Positions 23,801 through 30,738 of a stretch of 41,637 nt of DNA are shown piece after piece (position 1 is the stretch's first letter; each line of letters starts with the position of its first letter). The stretch spans positions 1-41,637 of the forward strand of contig CAYUTA010000017.1 in NCBI GenBank assembly GCA_964447605.1, written 5' to 3'. A program made the position numbers and the translations under genes. The notes under the pieces are model-generated. The model was given only the letters and a program-made list of their open reading frames with translations. It did no database searches and was not told where the DNA came from. The stretch comes from CAYUTA01 sp964447605 (GTDB lineage: Bacteria > Bacillota > Clostridia > Christensenellales > CAG-138).

Positions 23801-25096
23801 ATGAGCCCGCTGGCCGTTGCGTTGATTGTTTTCGTCATTCTCCTTTTTCTTGGAATGCCAATTGTTTACGTGATGGGAATCTCCTCCTTTACTTATTGCC
23901 TGGCAAGCGGAAAAACACTTTTGATGCTCATCGCTACAGAGAAGTTTTTCCGCGGCATGGACAGCTTTGTCCTGTTGGCGATTCCACTGTTCATTCTCTG
24001 CGGCGAAGTCATGAACCGCGGCGGTATTACACGCACGCTCGTTCGCTGCGCAGACCTTCTCGTAGGTCGCATCCGCGGAGGCCTTGCCTATGTCAATACC
24101 CTGGCAAGCACCTTCTTTGCCGGCATTACGGGCTCCGCCCTGTCCGACGTGGCCTCCATCGGCTCCATCCTGATCCCCGCAATGGAGGAGCAGGGGTATT
24201 CAAAGGATTTTTCCTGCGGCATTACGGCGGCCACCGCCATACAGGGGCCCCTGATTCCGCCCAGCATCCCCGCCGTTCTCGTGGCGTCGGCCACGGGGCT
24301 GTCCACCGGCGCGCTCTTTTGGGGCGGCGCAGTCCCGGGCGTACTGATTGGCCTCGGCGCGGCGGTCGTCATTGCCGTTTCCTCCCGCTTTCACCGGTTC
24401 CCCAAGCGCACGGAGCGTATTCCGCGCGGGGAGGCCGTCCGCATCGTTTTACAGTCGTTTTTCCCGCTGCTGACGGTCGTGATTATCATGGTCGGCATGA
24501 CCACCGGACTCTTTACGCCCACAGAAGCCGCCGCAGTAGCGCTGATGTACGCGCTGATTCTGACCACCATTCTGTATAAGCGTATCTCCCTCAGGGAATT
24601 GTTGACCATTGGGCGCAGCGTTATCATCCAGACAGGCGCGATTTACCTGATTATCAGCAGCGCCACCGCGTTTGCATGGGTGCTTGCCCTCGAAAACATT
24701 CCTGCGCAGATCTCCGCGTTCGTCGCCTCCGTCACGACCTCCAGGCTGGGCGTGCTGATGGTGCTCAATCTGATTTTGCTGGCCTGGGGCATGTTTATGG
24801 ATACCGCACCCTCCATTCTGGTGCTGGTTCCCATCCTGCTGCCGGTATGCATCGCCGTTGGCATCCATCCCATTCACTTTGGCGTGCTGATCGTAACCAA
24901 CCTGATGATCGGCCTACTCACCCCGCCGTTCGGCATGGCGCTATATACCACGCAATCCGTTGGAAAATGCTCGCTTGGCGGCCTGATAAAGGCCGTAACG
25001 CCCTTTTTGCTGATGGATCTGTTTATTCTCGTGATGATTACGGTTTTCCCGGACGTCGTGCTGTTCCTTCCGCGGCTGTTCGGCCTGGCCGGCTAA
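23801..25096 (+). CDS. TRAP transporter large membrane subunit (DctM type)
   Basis: A 431-residue polytopic protein of normal DctM length with about 12 hydrophobic segments. Typical motifs: FLGMPIVYVMGIS near the start, GGLAYVNTLASTFFAGITGSALSDVASIGSILIPAM, the helix-hairpin GPLIPPSIPAVL, and TPPFGMALYTTQSV near the end. It forms the sodium-coupled translocation pathway for the carboxylate bound by the DctP-type lipoprotein. The ribosome site is GAGGTG before ATG 23801, 51 bases after dctQ. Confidence 0.95.
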   Translation: MSPLAVALIVFVILLFLGMPIVYVMGISSFTYCLASGKTLLMLIATEKFFRGMDSFVLLAIPLFILCGEVMNRGGITRTLVRCADLLVGRIRGGLAYVNTLASTFFAGITGSALSDVASIGSILIPAMEEQGYSKDFSCGITAATAIQGPLIPPSIPAVLVASATGLSTGALFWGGAVPGVLIGLGAAVVIAVSSRFHRFPKRTERIPRGEAVRIVLQSFFPLLTVVIIMVGMTTGLFTPTEAAAVALMYALILTTILYKRISLRELLTIGRSVIIQTGAIYLIISSATAFAWVLALENIPAQISAFVASVTTSRLGVLMVLNLILLAWGMFMDTAPSILVLVPILLPVCIAVGIHPIHFGVLIVTNLMIGLLTPPFGMALYTTQSVGKCSLGGLIKAVTPFLLMDLFILVMITVFPDVVLFLPRLFGLAG

Positions 25097-25149
25097 TCGG
25101 GCGTTCTTCTTCCGGCCCTTCATAGAGCCTTCCTCCGCAAGCGCAAAGC

Positions 25150-25170
25150 GCGGCCGGCTTGCTCGGCCGC
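25150..25170 (+). terminator. Terminator-like stem-loop between dctM and the LarA-family gene
   Basis: GCGGCCG (25150-25156) and CGGCCGC (25164-25170) form a perfect 7-bp GC stem, followed by CGTGTTTTG. The short U-run suggests partial termination, lowering readthrough into the LarA-family gene. A weak promoter-like pair (TTGCAT 25077+100, at 25177-25182, and TAGATA 25200-25205) lies just behind it. Confidence 0.5.
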
Positions 25171-25229
25171 CGTGTTTTGCATACCCTGCGATTCTGCCAT
25201 AGATACGCGCTATAACAGGAGGCGCTTTC

Positions 25230-26492
25230 ATGAACTTTACTCTTCCGCAAAATTCTTTTCAGGGGGACGCGCCCGTAGAAATCTCTCTGCCCGACAATTG
25301 GGACGTAACGCTCCAGGCACTGCCGGGCGACAGCATATCGCCGCTGACAAGGGATCAAATCCGTCGGAGGCTGCAAACGCCCTACGGTTCCCCGCCGCTT
25401 GAAGCTCTGGCGCGCAGCGCGCGCGAGGTCTGCATCGTATTCGACGACGTTTCGCGCGGCACACCCACCCGCATCATGGCCGAATGCGTGCTGCAAGAAC
25501 TTCTTCAAAGCGGCGTTAAGCCCGGCCGGATTCGGTTTTTGTGCGCGCTCGGCACGCACGGCGCCAACAACCGCATCGATTTCGTCCATAAGCTGGGCGA
25601 GGAGATCGTCCGGCGTTACCCGGTTTATAACCATAATTGCTATGAAAATAACGTAAGAATCGGCACAACCAGACGCGGCTTCGACGTGTGCGTCAATGCC
25701 GAGTTTATGCGCTGCGACCTGCGCGTCGGTCTTGGCGCAATTACGCCCCACACGATGAACGCATTCGGCGGCGGAGCAAAGATGCTTGTGCCGGGCATCG
25801 CTTCGATCGATACCATCCGGCAAAACCACGTAGCCGCCACGCGTTTTTTCCAAGAGAACCATCTCAACAGCGCATCGTTGCTGGGCGACCTTCGAGTCGG
25901 CGTGATGCGTGCGGAAATTGAAGAAATGTGCCGTATGGCCGGTCAATTCTTTAAAGTGGATTGCCTCTATAACAGCCGCCTGGAACTGCTCGATCTCTAT
26001 GCCGGCGATCCCATTGAAGCGTATTATGCCGCCATTCCCGCCGCCCGTCGACTGTATACCATTTCCCGGGTTACAGGGCAGGACGTCGTGATCGTCAACG
26101 CAAATGCAAAAGCGACCGAGGCCACGATTGCCTCCGGCCTCGGCGCGCTGGAACTGAAAAAAAGCGGGGGAGACGTGGTCATCATCGACCATACCAAAAT
26201 GGGGCAGGTAACGCACTATCTTTTCGGGTCCTTCGGACGCTATGCGCACGGAAGCTTGATGGGCGGTATGCCGGTCAACCGTCCGGAGGTTGAGCGCTAT
26301 CTTTGCTGGATGCCGTATCCGGACGTCGGCGGCATGCACTGGATTGGCGAGACGGACAAGCAATACTATACCGACACATGGGAGCAAACGCTCGCTTTGC
26401 TGCTGGAAAGGCATGGCCCCGGAACCCGCGCCGCGGTCATTACGGACGGCACTATCTGCTGTTTTCCGCCGGAAGAACAAAGCCCGTCCTGA
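25230..26492 (+). CDS. LarA-family nickel-pincer racemase/epimerase (DUF2088)
   Basis: A 420-residue member of the lactate racemase superfamily, which interconverts C2 stereoisomers of 2-hydroxy acids using a nickel pincer nucleotide (NPN) bound to lysine. Key residues occur at nearly the same numbers as in lactobacillar LarA: H110 (ALGTHG), H174 (ITPHTMNAFGG) and K184 (GGGAKMLVPG), plus FDDVSRGTPT at 71-80. Family members act on lactate, malate, hydroxyglutarate and gluconate. Its place after a TRAP sugar-acid importer and oxidoreductases argues for an aldonate or similar acid, not lactate. The cofactor genes larB, larC and larE are not in the window. AGGAGG (25218-25223) precedes ATG 25230. 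Family call firm; substrate inferred. Confidence 0.9.
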   Translation: MNFTLPQNSFQGDAPVEISLPDNWDVTLQALPGDSISPLTRDQIRRRLQTPYGSPPLEALARSAREVCIVFDDVSRGTPTRIMAECVLQELLQSGVKPGRIRFLCALGTHGANNRIDFVHKLGEEIVRRYPVYNHNCYENNVRIGTTRRGFDVCVNAEFMRCDLRVGLGAITPHTMNAFGGGAKMLVPGIASIDTIRQNHVAATRFFQENHLNSASLLGDLRVGVMRAEIEEMCRMAGQFFKVDCLYNSRLELLDLYAGDPIEAYYAAIPAARRLYTISRVTGQDVVIVNANAKATEATIASGLGALELKKSGGDVVIIDHTKMGQVTHYLFGSFGRYAHGSLMGGMPVNRPEVERYLCWMPYPDVGGMHWIGETDKQYYTDTWEQTLALLLERHGPGTRAAVITDGTICCFPPEEQSPS

Positions 26493-26533
26493 AGCAATGC
26501 GACCTTGCTCGCGCAAGTGCAGATAACGGACTC

Positions 26534-26578
26534 AAAGCATTGCAAGCCTGTGCGGGCGCAGCTTGGCGGCAATGCTTT
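26534..26578. terminator. Large stem-loop between convergent genes
   Basis: AAAGCATTGC (26534-26543) pairs perfectly with GCAATGCTTT (26569-26578). Inside, AAGC/GCTT and TGCG/CGCA extend the structure. There is no U-run on either side. It lies between the rightward LarA-family gene and the leftward methyltransferase gene and probably serves both transcripts. Confidence 0.55.
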
Positions 26579-26639
26579 CATATCGGCTTTCGCGCCGTGC
26601 CGGCGCTGGTTGAAAGGTTCTTATAGCGGCGGTGCTGCG

Positions 26640-27833
26640 TCAAACCCGCCAAAACGCCTGTCTCCCCAACGCGTCAACGATCTGCACAACGGGCGCGTCC
26701 AGCCCGTCGAGCGGGAACCGCAACGGCAGCCTGGGAAGGCAATCCGTCCGCATGGGCAAAAAACGCGCGCCTTCAGCTTTGCCCAGCGCCGCATAAACAA
26801 GCGGCTGCGGTCCTTTGTCAAACTGCGCGCCGGTGATCTGCAAAAACGGCTTTCCATGTACGGCAATATGCTCGCAATTCAGTGTCGCAGGGGATTCCTC
26901 CGCCGGATAGGTGAGCAGCATTTCGTGCTGTCCGTCCAGCAATGAGGGCGTGCCGGCGCTTTTAAGCTGCCGCGCGCGCAGTGTGTACAGCGCAAGAGGA
27001 GAGGCGTCGGCAACCAGATAGCGGCGGCCAAGCCTGCTCGCTGCGGCCGCGGTCGTACCGCTGCCGGAGAACAGGTCGAGCACCGTGTCTCCCGGCTGCG
27101 AAGAGGCGAGGATGACGCGCTTCAGCAGCGCCTCCGGCTTTTGCGTGGCGTACCCTACGCGCTCGCGGTCCTTCTGCTGCAGGTGCTCGATGTCGCTCCA
27201 AACGTCGCTTGGGTAGATCGGCGTATCCTCATAGTAAACATAGGTCTTTCCGCCGCTACGGATGGAGTAGGCCACGCGCCCGTCGTCGCTTACGAATCGT
27301 TTCATGTGGTTACGCCGCTCCGGACCACGGGGCATACCGACGGCCTGAATGTTGAAATAGACGCTCCGGCTTTTCCGGTAAAACAGGATGGTGTCGTGCT
27401 TGCGCGGGTAATAGCGCGTGCTCCTGCCGCCGGAACGGTAGCACCAGATGAGTTCGTTCATAAAATTTGCCGCGCCGAAGATGTCGTCAAGCATCAGCCG
27501 GAGCGGCGCGTTCATGCGATGGTCAATGTGCAGATACAGCGAGCCGGTGGGGGCGAGCAGCCTGTGGCAATGGGCTAAAACCGTGCGCATCCAGACGAGG
27601 TACGCATCCGGCTCCAGCCGGTCGTAAAAGACCGGCAGACGAACGCTGCGCTTGGCGGTGTTCAGCCGCATTTGAAAAACGTCGCCCGTGCCAAATGGGG
27701 GATCGAGGTAAATTACCTGAACATTGCCTGCATGTTCTGCGGCAAACCGGCCGAACGCATCCTCCGCGCGACAGAGGAAAAATGCGCCGGGGCCGCCTCC
27801 GGCGTGCAGTTCCTCGGTACAATAAATTCGCAT
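26640..27833 (-). CDS. Orphan beta-class DNA methyltransferase (N6-adenine/N4-cytosine)
   Basis: A 397-residue SAM-dependent DNA methyltransferase. The catalytic motif DPPF (YLDPPFGTGD, about residues 44-53) comes before the SAM-binding motif FSGSGTT (about 255-261), the order of beta-class enzymes. Between them lie WMRTVLAHCHRLLAPTGSLYLHID, YYPRKHDTILFYRKS and TQKPEALLKRVI, as in type III/solitary amino-methyltransferases. A C-terminal extension of about 110 residues (from about 290) is not recognised and may read the target. No restriction enzyme gene is adjacent, so this looks like a solitary, possibly epigenetic, enzyme. ATG 27833 has AAAGGAC upstream. It follows the GntR gene by 37 bases in the same direction. 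Confidence 0.88.
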   Translation of the reverse strand: MRIYCTEELHAGGGPGAFFLCRAEDAFGRFAAEHAGNVQVIYLDPPFGTGDVFQMRLNTAKRSVRLPVFYDRLEPDAYLVWMRTVLAHCHRLLAPTGSLYLHIDHRMNAPLRLMLDDIFGAANFMNELIWCYRSGGRSTRYYPRKHDTILFYRKSRSVYFNIQAVGMPRGPERRNHMKRFVSDDGRVAYSIRSGGKTYVYYEDTPIYPSDVWSDIEHLQQKDRERVGYATQKPEALLKRVILASSQPGDTVLDLFSGSGTTAAAASRLGRRYLVADASPLALYTLRARQLKSAGTPSLLDGQHEMLLTYPAEESPATLNCEHIAVHGKPFLQITGAQFDKGPQPLVYAALGKAEGARFLPMRTDCLPRLPLRFPLDGLDAPVVQIVDALGRQAFWRV

Positions 27834-27870
27834 CTCTTCGTCCTTTCAGACCGTGCGGCAGGTCGAATAT

Positions 27871-28527
27871 TCAGGTTGTCTGCCGGCAGGCCGGCGATGT
27901 GTTGCCGATGTGTCGATCCATGAATTCTTTGGCCGCCTCCGCGTCGTGCCGCGCCAGGGCTTCATAAATGCTCTGGTGTTCGGCGAGCGAACTGGCAGGG
28001 CGCGCGGGCATGGTCAGGGAACTGGCGCGCGCGCGGTGAATGTTGTGATGCAGGCTGGTCAGGATATGCTTGAGCGTGCGGCTGTTGCTGGCCTCATAGA
28101 TCCCTTCGTGGAATTTGCTGTCCAGCCGCACCAGATGGGCGATATCGCTTTTTTGCGTATAAAACTCCATGAGCTCAACCGTTTCTTTCAGATTGACAAG
28201 CTGCTCCGACGTGATGCGCTCAGCCGCCCAGTAAGCGGCCTGTCCTTCAAGCAGAAAACGGATGGTAAACACATCAAAAAAGTCCTCGTTGGAGAAGCTT
28301 TTTACCATCACCCCGCGATTGGGCTGGGAGACGACGAGGTCCTCGAGCTCAAGCTGCTTAAGCGCCTCGCGGACGGGCGTTCTGCTTACGCCGAGCTCTT
28401 CGGCAATCTTTTGTTCCACAAGGCAGTCGCCGGTAACAAACCGTCCCTCTGCGATTCCATCGCGCAGATACTGATAAACCTTGTCGGATAATGAGCTATA
28501 ATCTTTTGAACCATAGATATTTGGCAA
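27871..28527 (-). CDS. GntR-family regulator, FCD (FadR) subfamily
   Basis: A 218-residue repressor. The N-terminal winged helix has EQKIAEELGVSRTPVREALKQLELEDLV. The FCD effector domain shows the metal-ligand pattern: Asp and His in LDSKFHEGIY, His in TSLHHNIHRA, His in LAEHQSIYEAL and His in FMDRHIGN. FCD regulators usually sense sugar acids or other carboxylates. The likely start is TTG 28527 behind AAGGAAG; the frame extends to 28578 without a site. It is followed by the methyltransferase gene. Its promoter overlaps TACAA-type repeats (28571-28601), implying autorepression. The regulated pathway could be the neighbouring sugar-acid island. Confidence 0.9.
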   Translation of the reverse strand: MPNIYGSKDYSSLSDKVYQYLRDGIAEGRFVTGDCLVEQKIAEELGVSRTPVREALKQLELEDLVVSQPNRGVMVKSFSNEDFFDVFTIRFLLEGQAAYWAAERITSEQLVNLKETVELMEFYTQKSDIAHLVRLDSKFHEGIYEASNSRTLKHILTSLHHNIHRARASSLTMPARPASSLAEHQSIYEALARHDAEAAKEFMDRHIGNTSPACRQTT

Positions 28528-28549
28528 TTGGCACACTTCCTTATTAGAT

Positions 28550-28578
28550 ATTGTAGCGCGTTCCGGAATGGAATACAA
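28550..28578 (-). promoter_or_regulatory. Promoter of the GntR gene
   Basis: On the minus strand TTGTAT (28578-28573) and TACAAT (28555-28550) are 17 bases apart. The -35 is itself part of the ATACAA/TTGTAT repeat, so a bound regulator would block it. Confidence 0.65.
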
Positions 28579-28601
28579 GCATTTTGTATACCAATATACA
28601 A
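28571..28601. promoter_or_regulatory. Candidate GntR operator: overlapping inverted repeats
   Basis: TTGTATA (28584-28590), CCAA, TATACAA (28595-28601) is a perfect 7-bp inverted repeat; ATACAA (28573-28578) also pairs with TTGTAT (28584-28589). TTGTATACCAA inside it is one base short of the UxuR/ExuR-like palindrome TTGGTATACCAA. It lies between the GntR gene and spoIIIAA. Confidence 0.6.
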
Positions 28602-28630
28602 GTCATAGAATGTCCACACATTCATATAGT
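28602..28630 (+). promoter_or_regulatory. Candidate sigma-E-type promoter of the spoIIIA operon
   Basis: GTCATAGA (28602-28609) and CATATAGT (28623-28630), 13 bases apart, resemble the -35 and -10 elements of mother-cell sigma-E promoters (ATA-type -35, CATA-type -10). spoIIIA is sigma-E dependent in Bacillus. Initiation would fall at about 28637, on the first ATG. Confidence 0.45.
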
Positions 28631-28636
28631 GAAGGG

Positions 28637-29638
28637 ATGACACAGAACGATGAAAACAACCGAAATTGGAAAGCCGACCTGCTGGCATACCTGCCGGATG
28701 GAGTGCGCGCGCTAATCAAGGATGTGGACGCCCATGCGCCGCTTGAAGAAATCCGCATGCGCGCCCATGCGCCGCTGCAGCTGCGGTTTACCGGCTATGA
28801 GCGGATGCTCTGCGCGCGAAACGGCGCTTCGCCGGTCAGCGAGGCGGATTGCCGGCTCTTTCTGCAGCGGCTGTGCGGGCAGTCGGTCTATGCCTGGGAG
28901 ACGGAGCTTGGCGGCGGCTTTCTTACGCTGGAGGGCGGATATCGGGTTGGGCTATGCGGCAGGTTTGCGCAGCTGGACAGCGGCGCGCCGCGGCTGACGG
29001 ACGTGACGGGCTTTAACATCCGCATCGCGCGGCAGATACCCGGCGCCGCCGCGGAGGCGCTGCCCTATTTGCTGGACGCGTCCGGCAGGCTGTATGCGAC
29101 GCTGGTGGTTTCGCCGCCGGGCTGCGGCAAGACCACGCTGCTGCGCGATCTTGCGCGCTGCTGCTCCTACGGCATATGCGGCGCATACCCTTCGCGCGTT
29201 GCGGTGGTGGACACGCGCTATGAAATGACCGGCAGCGTACGCGGCGTACCCCAGCTTGACGTCGGGCCGCGGACGGACGTGCTCTGCGGCGCGCCAAAGG
29301 CGCTCGGCATGCGTATGATGGTGACCAACATGTCGCCCGACGTGCTCGTTACCGATGAGCTGAGTACATTTGAGGATGCGCGCGCGGCGTTTGACGCAAT
29401 CGGCTGCGGCGTGGCCGTGGCCGCAAGCGCGCATGCCAGGACCGCCGACGGTCTGCTGCACCGGCGTGCGCTGGCGATGCTGCTGCGGCAGCGGCTGTTT
29501 GCAAGGATCGTGCTGCTCGGCCGCAGCCGCGGCGTTGGCACGGTGGAAGACGTGCTCGACGCGTCTTTTCAGCGCGCCAAACCGATACATCGGCATGCGG
29601 AGGAGGTGACCTCGTGCTACGTACGCTTGCTGTCATAA
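28637..29638 (+). CDS. spoIIIAA: Stage III sporulation ATPase SpoIIIAA
   Basis: 333 residues; a cytoplasmic secretion-type ATPase that powers or gates the mother cell-forespore channel. The Walker A motif is SPPGCGKTTLLRD (about residues 158-170), with VVDTRYEMTG and DVLVTDELST (Walker B region) after it. The N-terminal half has the EIRMRAHAPL and QRLCGQSVYAWE stretches of the family. The start is uncertain. ATG 28637 is directly abutted by GAAGGG, with no spacer; ATG 28610 lies further up without a site. Either way the family region is intact. It leads the spoIIIA operon and overlaps spoIIIAB by 25 bases. Confidence 0.94.
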   Translation: MTQNDENNRNWKADLLAYLPDGVRALIKDVDAHAPLEEIRMRAHAPLQLRFTGYERMLCARNGASPVSEADCRLFLQRLCGQSVYAWETELGGGFLTLEGGYRVGLCGRFAQLDSGAPRLTDVTGFNIRIARQIPGAAAEALPYLLDASGRLYATLVVSPPGCGKTTLLRDLARCCSYGICGAYPSRVAVVDTRYEMTGSVRGVPQLDVGPRTDVLCGAPKALGMRMMVTNMSPDVLVTDELSTFEDARAAFDAIGCGVAVAASAHARTADGLLHRRALAMLLRQRLFARIVLLGRSRGVGTVEDVLDASFQRAKPIHRHAEEVTSCYVRLLS

Positions 29639-30120
29639 TGGCCGTTGGCGGCTGTACGCTGGCGGGTTTGAACTGTTCGTGCCGGCTGCGGCGCAGGCGC
29701 GACGCGCTGTCGGAGCTGGTTGCGGCGGTACGCCGTATCTGCATTGGCGTAACCCATACCAACCGGCCGCTGGCAGAACTGCTTCGCGGCTGCGGCGAAC
29801 GGGAGACGGGCGCGATGTTTGCCGCGCTTGCCGATGCGGTGGAAAGCGCGCAAACGCCGCTGGATGCATGGAGCATGCTTTACGAGGGGGGCGAGCACGC
29901 CGCAACCGGGCTGATGGAGCGTGATATCAAGACGCTGACCGTGTTCTTTTCCGTCCTCGGTGCAAGCGACCGCAGCGCGCAGATTGAAAACGCGCAGCTG
30001 ACGCTCGATACGCTGGTGGCGCTTTGTGCAGAGGCGGAAACGGCTTATGCGGGCAAGGGGCGCGTCTACCGCACGATGGGCGTGCTGCTGGGTGTGGGCG
30101 TCGGGATACTTTTACTGTAA
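29614..30120 (+). CDS. spoIIIAB: Stage III sporulation protein SpoIIIAB
   Basis: A 168-residue membrane protein of the feeding-tube complex, similar to GspF-like secretion components. It has one N-terminal and one C-terminal hydrophobic segment (residues 3-20 and 152-168) enclosing a helical soluble region that includes LGASDRSAQIENAQLTLD, the best conserved SpoIIIAB stretch. It starts with GTG 29614, with AGGAGG 7 bases upstream, inside the end of spoIIIAA, so the two are translationally coupled. Confidence 0.9.
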   Translation: MLRTLAVIMAVGGCTLAGLNCSCRLRRRRDALSELVAAVRRICIGVTHTNRPLAELLRGCGERETGAMFAALADAVESAQTPLDAWSMLYEGGEHAATGLMERDIKTLTVFFSVLGASDRSAQIENAQLTLDTLVALCAEAETAYAGKGRVYRTMGVLLGVGVGILLL

Positions 30121-30132
30121 GCGGAGCGTAGA

Positions 30133-30330
30133 ATGGACGTGGAAATGCTGTTCAAAATTGCAGGCGTCGGGATTGTCGCAGCGGTGGTTACGCAGCTGCT
30201 TAAACAGAGCGGCCGCGACGAGATGGCCACCATTGCCGCCATAGCCGGCCTGATTATCGGGCTGACGATGATGCTCAGCATGGTCGAGGAACTGTTCAAC
30301 AGCGTACGCGCCGTATTCAACCTGTATTAG
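30133..30330 (+). CDS. spoIIIAC: Stage III sporulation protein SpoIIIAC
   Basis: A 65-residue protein with two hydrophobic helices (about 8-26 and 34-55). The family motif is seen as LFKIAGVGIVAAVVTQLLKQSGRDE. It is a small inner-membrane part of the SpoIIIA channel, homologous to the first part of SpoIIIAD. ATG 30133 follows spoIIIAB by 12 bases with GGAG upstream. Confidence 0.92.
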   Translation: MDVEMLFKIAGVGIVAAVVTQLLKQSGRDEMATIAAIAGLIIGLTMMLSMVEELFNSVRAVFNLY

Positions 30331-30342
30331 GAGCGATGAATC

Positions 30343-30738
30343 GTGGAGTTGTTTCGGATACTTTCAATTGCGATTCTTGGCGCGGCGCTGGCTGTGCTCG
30401 TTCGTCCGCTGCGGCCGGAGATGGCGATTCTCATCGGAGCGGCAACAGGTGTAATCGTGCTGCTGTACGCGGTGGGGGAGGTCACGGGCGTGTTGGATAC
30501 GCTCAGGCGCCTCGGGGAGGCGTACGGCGTGGACAGCGGTTATATCGGGGTTCTGCTTAAAATCATCGGCATTGCATACGCCGCGCAGTTTGGCGCGCAG
30601 ATCTGCAGCGACGCAGGCGAGTCTGCCATTGCAGGAAAGGTTGAGCTGTGCGGACGCGTGCTCATTCTCGCCGCGGCGTTGCCGGTGGTGGTAACGACGC
30701 TTGGAACGGCGATTGGCGCACTTAACACACTGCCATGA
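30343..30738 (+). CDS. spoIIIAD: Stage III sporulation protein SpoIIIAD
   Basis: 131 residues with four hydrophobic helices. Conserved stretches are RPLRPEMAILIGAATGVIVL, YIGVLLKIIGIAYAAQFGAQICSDAGESAIAGKVEL and the hydrophobic end. It is a channel membrane component, paralogous to SpoIIIAC. It begins with GTG 30343, with GGAG about 9 bases upstream; an ATG at 30336 is out of frame. Its stop overlaps the spoIIIAE start. Confidence 0.92.
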   Translation: MELFRILSIAILGAALAVLVRPLRPEMAILIGAATGVIVLLYAVGEVTGVLDTLRRLGEAYGVDSGYIGVLLKIIGIAYAAQFGAQICSDAGESAIAGKVELCGRVLILAAALPVVVTTLGTAIGALNTLP

